Shown: one piece after another, positions 5,985 to 11,649 of the stretch | Layout of the letters: every line of letters begins with the position of its first letter | Position numbering within the stretch: position 1 is the stretch's first letter | From: Amarobacter sp035326025 | GTDB lineage: Bacteria; Chloroflexota; Dehalococcoidia; Tepidiformales; Tepidiformaceae | DNA: 11,649 nt | Reading direction: 5' to 3' | Assembly: GCA_035326025.1 (NCBI GenBank) | Contig: DAOKYT010000075.1 | Span: 1-11,649, forward strand | Notes under the pieces: generated by a model | The model's input: the letters and a program-made list of their open reading frames with translations, nothing else | The model's database searches: none | What the model was told of the DNA's origin: nothing | Program-made: the position numbers and the translations under genes

Positions 5985-6020
5985 ACCCCGGCCCAGCGTG
6001 CCGATGTCCCCCGGCCCGCC

Positions 6021-7253
6021 CTACGCCTCACCCGCCACCGGCGCCACCACCGCCCCGTCCATCGCCTCCCGCGCCCGCGCCAGCGGCCGCCCGAACACCG
6101 CCAGCGCCGCCAGCGCCAGCCCCGCGCACACCGAGAACGCCACTCCCAGGCCCCACCTGTCCGTGCTGAAACCCATCGCCGGCGCCATCACCGCCATCAC
6201 CAGGCTGTACACCATCCCCTGCATCGATAGCACCGTCGCCCGCCGCTCCGAACCCACCCGCCGGTTCACATAACCCGTCGCGATCGGGTGCACCATCGAC
6301 CCCAGGAACATCACCACCAGCAGCGGCGCATAGGCCCCCAGCCCCGGCGCAAACGCAATCGCCAGGCACCCCGCGGCGCCCGCCAGCGGCACCCCGAACA
6401 GCGCGCGCCGCGTGCCCGCCTGGCTCGCCACCCGCCCCGCCACCAACGACCCGGCCATCCCCGCCGCGAACAACGGGACCTGCAGCATCGAGAACGCCAC
6501 CCCAACCTCGATCTCCCGGTCCACCAGGAACGGCTGCACCAGGTAGTGCACCGCCCCGAGCGCGGCCGTCGTCACTCCGCCCAGCAGGATCACCGTCCGC
6601 AGGCCGGCCGTCGCCGAAACCTCCTCGAAGGCCAGCCGGATCGACCGCAGGTACGGCTCGGCGGGCCTCTCCCCGCGCTGGTGCGGAGGCTCCCGGAGCG
6701 CCAGCGCCACCAGCGCCGCCACCACGGAGGTCGCCGCGCCCAGGAAGATCGTGAACCGGATATCGAACAACGCCGCCACCGGCCCGCCCAGCAGCGTCGC
6801 GACCCCCACCCCCGACCAGTTCAGCGCGGCGCCACGCCCCGCGATCCCCTCGTCCTCGTGCTCCCGCCCCGCCAGCTTCAGCGTGTCGAAGAGCAGCGCC
6901 ATGTCCGCGCCCGACATCAGCGTGTGCGCCACCGACCACAGCATGAACGAAGCCAGCAGGACCGCGAACGACGTCGTGAACGCGAAGATCAACACCGAAA
7001 CACCCAGGAAGAAGGCACCGAGAGCCATCGATATCGAGCGCCCCCACCTGTCCGCCACCGCCCCCGTCGGCACCTCCAGCGCCACAACCCCCACCAGGAA
7101 CAGCCCCTCGGCGATCGTCACCGCCGTCAGGCTGAATCCCCGCTCAATCGTCAGGAACACGATCCATACAGGGATCCAGAGCTGGAACTCCCGCAGAAAC
7201 CAGTACGCGTAGAGCAGCCGGAGATTGCGCTCCAGGCGAGCACCGTTTGTCAC
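6021..7253 (-). CDS. MFS transporter, substrate unknown
   Basis: A 410-residue integral membrane protein with the two six-helix bundles of the major facilitator superfamily. Loop 2-3 carries the MFS motif A as EVPTGAVADRWGRS (60-73), with Asp68, Arg69, Gly71 and Arg72. A cytoplasmic central loop (about 187-212, rich in Arg and Glu) joins the halves, and a second DRWG-like loop (FSTDRWGLG, 362-370) sits near the C-terminus. Such proteins export drugs or metabolites by proton antiport; the sequence alone does not tell which. I start at GTG 7253, which leads straight into RLERNLRLLYAYWFLREF, the normal start of helix 1. The longer frame to 7394 adds a low-complexity basic leader that does not look like MFS. 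No ribosome site precedes the GTG. A -10-like TACGTT lies 7 bp upstream, so a leaderless mRNA is possible. No operon partners are evident. Confidence 0.85.
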   Translation of the reverse strand: MTNGARLERNLRLLYAYWFLREFQLWIPVWIVFLTIERGFSLTAVTIAEGLFLVGVVALEVPTGAVADRWGRSISMALGAFFLGVSVLIFAFTTSFAVLLASFMLWSVAHTLMSGADMALLFDTLKLAGREHEDEGIAGRGAALNWSGVGVATLLGGPVAALFDIRFTIFLGAATSVVAALVALALREPPHQRGERPAEPYLRSIRLAFEEVSATAGLRTVILLGGVTTAALGAVHYLVQPFLVDREIEVGVAFSMLQVPLFAAGMAGSLVAGRVASQAGTRRALFGVPLAGAAGCLAIAFAPGLGAYAPLLVVMFLGSMVHPIATGYVNRRVGSERRATVLSMQGMVYSLVMAVMAPAMGFSTDRWGLGVAFSVCAGLALAALAVFGRPLARAREAMDGAVVAPVAGEA

Positions 7254-7446
7254 GTATGGCAACGTAGCACGCTGCGCTCCAGTAACGCCTCGCCTTTTCG
7301 GGTGATGCCCGTCCGCCGCCCCCGCCTGGCGGCAGGTCCCCGGCGTCCTCGAACCCGGGCTGCTCCCGGTAGGACGCCAGCCCGGCCGGGCCATCGCCCA
7401 CCACGGTCCCCGGGGCGGGCGATTCTCTCCCCGGTTGCGCGCCCAT
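7144..7446 (-). CDS. Doubtful small ORF with strong ribosome site
   Basis: The stretch from 7254 to 7598 has no firm gene. On the minus strand an ATG at 7446 follows GGGAGGTGAGC, a good Shine-Dalgarno at normal spacing, and opens a frame of 100 codons. The first 40 or so codons are GC3-rich (for example GTVVGDGPAGLASYREQ); after a glycine run the coding bias fades, and the frame enters the MFS gene out of phase. I recognise no family. It could be a short peptide, a truncated gene or an accident. Confidence 0.2.
   Translation of the reverse strand: MGAQPGRESPAPGTVVGDGPAGLASYREQPGFEDAGDLPPGGGGGRASPEKARRYWSAACYVAIRDKRCSPGAQSPAALRVLVSAGVPALDPCMDRVPDD
7261..7289 (-). promoter_or_regulatory. Weak promoter candidate for the MFS gene
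   Basis: TACGTT (7266-7261) keeps T, A and final T of the -10 consensus and ends 7 bp before the GTG start. A poor -35 (GGCGTT, 7289-7284) is 17 bp upstream. Its main value is that it explains the missing ribosome site by a leaderless transcript. Confidence 0.25.
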
Positions 7447-7598
7447 GCTCACCTCCCGGTAAGGTCGCGCGAGCCTATTGGATCCGCGCGCCCGTCACCT
7501 TCACGGGATCTGTATGTCTCCGTTCCTGCCGTTGGGGAGATGGCGGCAGAACCCCGCGCGAACCCGTTACAGTGAGGGTCAACCAGAGGAGGTCCAAC

Positions 7599-8564
7599 AT
7601 GATTTGGGTCGTCAGCATGATTGCCGCGCTCGTCGTCTCCGGCGGCGTATTCCTTGCCGGCCGCACCGCCCGCGCTGCCGCCGCCCCCGGCTCCGTCGAA
7701 CGCTTCCGCGGCTCACTCGTCATGGGCGCCGGGGTTGCCATCTTCGTCCTCTGGGCGGGCCTCCATACCGCCCTCGCCTCGATCAAACCCATCGAGGCAG
7801 GCCACGTCGGCGTCGTCTACCAGTTCGGCGAAATCGTCGGCCAGGAGCCCGAAGGCCTCCAGTTCATCGCCCCCTGGCAGGAGATCCGCACCGAGAGCAT
7901 CCAGGTCCAGCGCCACCGCTTCGAAAACGTCACCGCGTTCTCCAAGGAGACCCAGGACGTCTTCGTCGTCGCGACCGTGAACTACTCCGTCTCCGCCTCG
8001 GACGTCCAGGACCTCTACCGCACGGTCGGCCGCAACTGGTTCGACCGCCTCATCGAGCCTCGCGTCAATAACTTCTTCAAGGAGGAAACCGTCAAGTACT
8101 CCACCGTCGATGTCGGCCCGAACCGCGAAGCCATCCGCAGCGCCGTCCGCGAACGCCTCCGCAGCGAACTCGCTCCCTACTCGATCGATATCAACGATCT
8201 CCTGATCGACAACATCGAGTTCAATGCTGAGTTCAAGGCCGCCATCGAACAGAAGCAGATCGCCACCCAGGACGCCCTCCGCGAACAGGAACGCGTCCTC
8301 CAGCGCCAGTTCGAAGCCGAACAGCTTGTCGAGACCGCCAAGGGCGAAGCCGAGTCCATCCGCGTGCGCGCCGAAGGCCAGGCCGCCGCCAACCGCCTGC
8401 TCGCCGAGTCGCTCACCCCCGAGGTCATCCAGTTCGAGGCCCTCCAGCGCCTCGGCGATAACGTCCAGATCGCCCTCATCCCCTCCGGGCAGGGCGTCAT
8501 CCTCGACCCGACAACCCTCCTCGGCGGGAGCCTCAATCCCGGGCAGTCCGGGCAACTCCCTTAG
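7599..8564 (+). CDS. SPFH/band-7 (prohibitin/stomatin-like) membrane protein
   Basis: A 321-residue protein. Two hydrophobic stretches, 1-22 and about 40-61, anchor it in the membrane. The band-7 domain starts at IKPIEAGHVGVV (62-73) and runs to about 210, including GLQFIAPWQEI (86-96), the typical GxhxxxPWxx turn of prohibitins. Residues about 215-270 are a charged Glu/Gln/Ala-rich helix likely to form a coiled coil used in oligomerisation, ending in EGQAAANRLLAESLTPE. SPFH proteins build ring assemblies that organise membrane microdomains or regulate membrane proteases such as FtsH. AGAGGAGGT (7585-7593) lies 5 bp before the ATG, fixing the start; the open frame runs far upstream only because it reads antisense to the MFS gene. 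A possible -10 (TACAGT, 7568-7573) lies just ahead. It may be transcribed with the SDR gene 92 bp downstream, but no functional link is evident. Confidence 0.92.
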   Translation: MIWVVSMIAALVVSGGVFLAGRTARAAAAPGSVERFRGSLVMGAGVAIFVLWAGLHTALASIKPIEAGHVGVVYQFGEIVGQEPEGLQFIAPWQEIRTESIQVQRHRFENVTAFSKETQDVFVVATVNYSVSASDVQDLYRTVGRNWFDRLIEPRVNNFFKEETVKYSTVDVGPNREAIRSAVRERLRSELAPYSIDINDLLIDNIEFNAEFKAAIEQKQIATQDALREQERVLQRQFEAEQLVETAKGEAESIRVRAEGQAAANRLLAESLTPEVIQFEALQRLGDNVQIALIPSGQGVILDPTTLLGGSLNPGQSGQLP

Positions 8565-8592
8565 ATCCCGCGGCAGATCCCGCGGCCGCGGG
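8563..8592. repeat. Tandem 12-bp duplication merging into a 14-bp palindrome
   Basis: AGATCCCGCGGC is repeated perfectly head-to-tail (8563-8574 and 8575-8586); the first copy starts inside the TAG stop of the SPFH gene. The second copy continues into the perfect palindrome CCCGCGGCCGCGGG (8579-8592). CCCGCGG (8567-8573) can also pair with CCGCGGG (8586-8592) to form a hairpin, possibly a weak terminator, though no T-run follows. Confidence 0.8.
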
Positions 8593-8656
8593 CGACGGTT
8601 ACCGGCGCTTTGCTGGTAGGATGCGCACGCACAATACGTTCCTGGAGGAATTGTTC

Positions 8657-9586
8657 ATGGCAGTTCGACTCGATGGCCAGGTCGCCCTGGTTACAGGCGC
8701 CGGCCGCGGCCTTGGCCGCTCCTACGCAATCGACCTCGCAAAGCATGGCGCGAAGGTCATCGTCAACGACTTCGGCGGCAGCGTCTCCGGCGAGGGCGCC
8801 GATGACACCCCCGCCCAGCAGGTCGTCAACGAAATCAAGGCCCTCGGTGGCGATGCCGTCGCCAATGCCGGCGATGTCGGCAACTACGAGGATTGCTACA
8901 ACATGGTCAAGCAGGCCATGGATACCTGGGGCCGCCTCGATGCCATCGTCGCCAACGCCGGCATCCTCCGCGACGTCGCCATCCACAACATGAGCGAGCA
9001 GGACTGGGACCTCGTCATCCGCGTCCACCTCAAGCAGTGCTACAACCTCGCCCACCACGCCTGGCCCGTCTTCCGCCAGCAGGCCTATGGCCGCTTCGTG
9101 ATGGCCACCTCCACCTCCGGCCTCATCGGCAACTTCGGCCAGGCCAACTACGGCGCCGCCAAGGCCGGCATGTACGGCCTCATGAACGTCCTCAAGCTCG
9201 AAGGCGAGAAGTACAACATCAACGTCAACCTCATCTCCCCCGGCGCCCAGACCCGCATGACCTCCAACCTCCCCGGCCGCGACCCCAACGACACCTCGCG
9301 CGAAATCCTCATGTCGCCCGACCACGTCGCACCGGCGGTCACCTACCTCGCCTCGCCCCAGTGCGAGGAAAGCGGCGTTTGCATCGCCGCCTCCGGCGGT
9401 TCCTACAGCCGCGTCGCCATCCTCCGCAACAACGGCGTCAGCCACGACCCGCACGAGTTCAAGGATGCCGACTGGTTCGAAGCCAACTGGGCCAGGATCA
9501 CCGATATGACGGGCGCGGTCATCCCGTGGTCGTTCCGCGAAACCCGCGAGGAGCACTACGCCGCAAAGAAGGCCGCCCAGAAGTAG
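8657..9586 (+). CDS. NAD-type short-chain dehydrogenase, MFE-2-like 3-hydroxyacyl-CoA dehydrogenase
   Basis: A 309-residue SDR. Nucleotide-binding motif TGAGRGLG (13-20); Asp38 after beta-2 (VNDFGG) points to NAD(H); NAG at 100-102. Catalytic Ser152, Tyr165 and Lys169 (YGAAK) are present with normal spacing. The segments VNDFGGSVSGEG, VHLKQCYNLAHHAW and GNFGQANYGAAKAG, and the use of His124 in VHL where classical SDRs have Asn, are as in the dehydrogenase domain of peroxisomal multifunctional enzyme 2 (HSD17B4). It therefore probably oxidises 3-hydroxyacyl-CoA or a related hydroxy compound in the cytoplasm. Length exceeds a basic 250-residue SDR because of a C-terminal extension (about 262-309) with Trp-rich DWFEANWARI. 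TGGAGGAA (8643-8650) lies 6 bp before ATG 8657, so the upstream in-frame ATG at 8621 is rejected; that ATG overlaps a possible -10 (TAGGAT, 8617-8622). Substrate unproven. Confidence 0.88.
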   Translation: MAVRLDGQVALVTGAGRGLGRSYAIDLAKHGAKVIVNDFGGSVSGEGADDTPAQQVVNEIKALGGDAVANAGDVGNYEDCYNMVKQAMDTWGRLDAIVANAGILRDVAIHNMSEQDWDLVIRVHLKQCYNLAHHAWPVFRQQAYGRFVMATSTSGLIGNFGQANYGAAKAGMYGLMNVLKLEGEKYNINVNLISPGAQTRMTSNLPGRDPNDTSREILMSPDHVAPAVTYLASPQCEESGVCIAASGGSYSRVAILRNNGVSHDPHEFKDADWFEANWARITDMTGAVIPWSFRETREEHYAAKKAAQK

Positions 9587-9610
9587 CCCACCGCCCTTCG
9601 CGATCACCAT

Positions 9611-9640
9611 ACCGGGGCCGCGCACACGCGCGGCCCCGGT
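9611..9640 (+). terminator. Strong hairpin after the SDR gene
   Basis: ACCGGGGCCGCGC (9611-9623) and GCGCGGCCCCGGT (9628-9640) form a perfect 13-bp stem with loop ACAC, 24 bp after the SDR stop. The following bases (GTATTCCCTC) are only modestly T-rich. Position and stability make it the likely end of the SDR transcript, and it could act on the opposite ABC transcript too. Confidence 0.65.
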
Positions 9641-9660
9641 GTATTCCCTCTCCTGCCCCT

Positions 9661-9694
9661 GTCCGAAGCGCGCCAGCCATGGCGCGCTGCGGAC
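9661..9694. terminator. Second long hairpin in the convergent gap
   Basis: AGCGCGCCA (9667-9675) pairs with TGGCGCGCT (9680-9688) around a 4-nt loop. After one A/G mismatch, GTCCG (9661-9665) pairs with CGGAC (9690-9694), making a 14-pair stem. It lies 90 bp beyond the ABC transporter stop on the minus strand and may help end that transcript, though no T-run is present. Confidence 0.4.
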
Positions 9695-9784
9695 CCTCGC
9701 CAGCCCGGCGCCCCGGTGCCGCCCCCGGGTGGGGTGCTGCGGCCCGGGGCGGAGACCCGCTCCTCCCTTCTCCCTTCTCCCTCC

Positions 9785-11641
9785 CTACCCTCCCGCCGCC
9801 GCCCCCGCCCGGTCGCGCACCTGCTCCCGGTACAACGCCGCATACACCCCGCCGCGCGCCAGCAACTCCGCGTGCGTCCCCTGCTCAACCAGCCGCCCGT
9901 GGTCCAGCACCAGGATCACGTCCGCCGCCAGGATGGTCGATAGCCGGTGCGCGATCGCCAGTACCGTCCGCCCCCGCGTCAGGTGGGCCAGCGCCTCCTG
10001 GATCACGCGCTCCGTATGCGTGTCCACACTCGATGTCGCCTCGTCCAGCACCAGGATCGCCGGGTCCTTCAACAACGCCCGCGCGATCGACACCCGCTGC
10101 TTCTCCCCGCCCGAAAGCCGGTAGCCCCGCTCGCCCACCACCGTGTCGTACCCGTAGGGCAGCCCCGCGATGAAGTCGTGGATGTTCGCCGCCCGGCACG
10201 CATCCTCGATCTCAGCGTCCGTCGCATTCGGCGCCCCATAGCGCAGGTTCGCCCGGATCGTGTCGTGGAACAGGTACGGCTCCTGGTTCACCATCGCGAT
10301 GCACGCCGTCAGCGATTCCAGCGTCACATCGCGGATGTCGTGCCCGTCGATCGTGATCCGCCCATCGTCCACGTCATACAGCCGCGGCAACAGGTAGGCC
10401 GTCGTCGTCTTCCCCGCGCCCGAATGCCCCACCAGCGCGCCGAACTTCCCCGGCGGGATCGTGAACGAGATGCCGCTGAGCGCCGGGGTGTCCTTGCGGT
10501 ACCCGAACGTCACGTCCTCGAACCGCACCTCGCCCCGCACGTCCCTCAGCGCCACCGCCCCGGGCCGGTCGGCAATCTCCTGCTCAAGGTCCAGGTAGTC
10601 GAAGATCCGCTCGAACAGCGCGAGCGAACTGATAAGCGTCAGGTTGATGTTCATGATCTGGTTCACCGGCTGGAACATCCGCCCGAGCAGGCTCGCCGTC
10701 GCCACCACCGTGCCCAGGGAGGCCTCTCCGCCGATCACCCGGTGGCCGCCATACCAGTACACGATCGCCGGCGCCAGCGACGTGAAGAGCCCCATCGCCA
10801 CCATGAACCCCCGCCCCACCATCGCCCGCCGGATGTTCAGCCGCCGGATCTCGCGGGCCGTGTCCTCGAACCGCTCGTACTCCATCTGCTCCCGCCCGAA
10901 CGTCTTCATCAGCAGCGCGCCGCTCACCGAGAGCGTCTCGTGCATCCGCGTGTTCAGGTTCGCCAGCTGCTCCTGTGATTCGCTCAGCAACTCGCGCTGG
11001 ATGTTCCCCACCCGCCGCGCCGGGAACAGGAACACCGGGATGAACGCCACCGAGAACAACGCCAGCCGCCAGTCCAGGAACAGCATCAGCCCGAACGTCG
11101 TGCCTACGACGACCAGGTTGCCAATAATGCCCGTCAGCACCTCGCTCACCGCGTTCTGTACCGACCCCACGTCGTTCGAAACGCGCGAAAGCACCTCGCC
11201 TGTCCGGTTCGCCGTGAACCAGCGCAGCGACATCCCCGTCAGGTGCCGGTAGAGGGCGCGCCGCAGGTCGAACATAATCGTCTGGCCGATGACGTTCGAA
11301 AGGTAGCTCTGGACCACGCCCAGGAACGCCCCGAACGCAACCAGCACCACCATCACCAGGATGAGCGCGTTCAGCGTCGAGCCGCTCCCCCCGCCCGCCG
11401 CCGTCGGCAGTGCATCATCGACGATCCGCTGCAGCAGGTACGCCGGCCCCAGCCCAACCACCGCCGACGCCACGATCACCACGACCAGCAACGCCACGAC
11501 GCCCGCGTGCGAGCGGTGCAGCCCGATGATGCGGCGGAACGTCGGCCATGCCGGCCGCTGCGGCCGCATCCGCTCCAGCCGCGTGTGCTCCGCCCGCCGG
11601 GGCCGGTCCGGGTCGCGCTCAGGTCTCAACAGTAGCGTCAT
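9785..11641 (-). CDS. ABC exporter half-transporter (fused permease and ATPase)
   Basis: A 618-residue type IV (MsbA/LmrA-like) exporter subunit expected to work as a dimer. The membrane domain covers about 45-345 with hydrophobic segments near 47-70, 92-112, 168-186, 191-208, 280-300 and 305-320. Coupling-helix features such as LRWFTANRTGEVLSRV (139-154) are typical. The ATPase domain (about 370-605) has Walker A GHSGAGKT (405-412), Q-loop Gln453, signature LSGGE (509-513), Walker B ILVLDEA (529-535) with Glu534, and switch His565. All catalytic residues are intact. Family members export lipids, drugs or peptides; the substrate cannot be named from sequence. The ATG at 11641 is 8 bp from the window end, so any ribosome site or promoter lies outside. 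The first 30 residues are Arg/Pro-rich, and Met25 is an alternative start. It converges with the SDR gene. Confidence 0.92.
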   Translation of the reverse strand: MTLLLRPERDPDRPRRAEHTRLERMRPQRPAWPTFRRIIGLHRSHAGVVALLVVVIVASAVVGLGPAYLLQRIVDDALPTAAGGGSGSTLNALILVMVVLVAFGAFLGVVQSYLSNVIGQTIMFDLRRALYRHLTGMSLRWFTANRTGEVLSRVSNDVGSVQNAVSEVLTGIIGNLVVVGTTFGLMLFLDWRLALFSVAFIPVFLFPARRVGNIQRELLSESQEQLANLNTRMHETLSVSGALLMKTFGREQMEYERFEDTAREIRRLNIRRAMVGRGFMVAMGLFTSLAPAIVYWYGGHRVIGGEASLGTVVATASLLGRMFQPVNQIMNINLTLISSLALFERIFDYLDLEQEIADRPGAVALRDVRGEVRFEDVTFGYRKDTPALSGISFTIPPGKFGALVGHSGAGKTTTAYLLPRLYDVDDGRITIDGHDIRDVTLESLTACIAMVNQEPYLFHDTIRANLRYGAPNATDAEIEDACRAANIHDFIAGLPYGYDTVVGERGYRLSGGEKQRVSIARALLKDPAILVLDEATSSVDTHTERVIQEALAHLTRGRTVLAIAHRLSTILAADVILVLDHGRLVEQGTHAELLARGGVYAALYREQVRDRAGAAAGG

Positions 11642-11649
11642 CGGTAAAG

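Noticed and set aside
6288..7598. Long plus-strand open frame running continuously into the SPFH gene
   Set aside because: It is antisense to the MFS gene, gives His/Arg/Gln-rich low-complexity protein, and the SPFH gene has its own ribosome site and ATG at 7599.
8561..9625. Minus-strand 354-codon frame opposite the SDR gene
   Set aside because: It is Gly/Val/Asp-rich antisense sequence with no motif, while the plus strand has all SDR catalytic residues and a ribosome site.
9947..10978. Plus-strand 343-codon frame opposite the ABC exporter
   Set aside because: It is an Arg/His-rich shadow of the exporter's ATPase and membrane domains.

Overview
The window is GC-rich chromosomal DNA with strong C/G preference at third codon positions and compact intergenic gaps. 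Its genes look like bacterial housekeeping and transport genes. The mix suggests a high-GC bacterium, possibly a Chloroflexota/Dehalococcoidia-type or actinobacterium-like lineage: a lipoprotein tungstate-binding protein, a type I glutamine synthetase, a stand-alone SWIM protein, an MFE-2-like SDR, heptanucleotide minisatellite DNA and apparently leaderless genes. That placement is inference; there is no rRNA or other marker in the window.

Layout, left to right. A degenerate 7-bp tandem array (1-82) precedes a small zinc-ribbon membrane protein (+, 164-703). It converges with a small SWIM zinc-finger protein (-, 753-1004), which has its own promoter, a pair of near-identical 11-bp boxes and a strong leader hairpin. 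Next comes a complete tungstate uptake operon on the minus strand: tupA (2821-3765), tupB (2112-2813) and tupC (1162-2112), tightly packed, with a promoter so close to the tupA ATG that the message is probably leaderless. Just upstream of it lies a DUF433-type gene (3823-4102) broken by a frameshift. Then comes glnA (-, 4203-5648) with a clean intrinsic terminator. Its upstream region holds four pentamers repeated at exactly 11-bp intervals, the arrangement of an OmpR/PhoB/GlnR-type operator. A possible Uma2-like gene remnant lies between glnA and an MFS transporter (-, 6021-7253).

The right half has two plus-strand genes, an SPFH/band-7 (prohibitin/stomatin-like) membrane protein (7599-8564) and an NAD-type SDR resembling the 3-hydroxyacyl-CoA dehydrogenase part of MFE-2 (8657-9586). 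They are followed by a 13-bp-stem hairpin and, convergently, a full-length ABC exporter half-transporter (-, 9785-11641) that begins 8 bp from the window edge.

Functionally the window mixes metal oxyanion uptake, nitrogen assimilation and membrane transport and maintenance. Apart from tupABC I see no multi-gene system. The most notable signals are regulatory: the glnA operator array, the loss of the adenylylation tyrosine in GlnA, the repeated-box promoter with leader hairpin on the SWIM gene, and the frameshifted DUF433 gene. I did not find a clear new defence or biosynthetic system.
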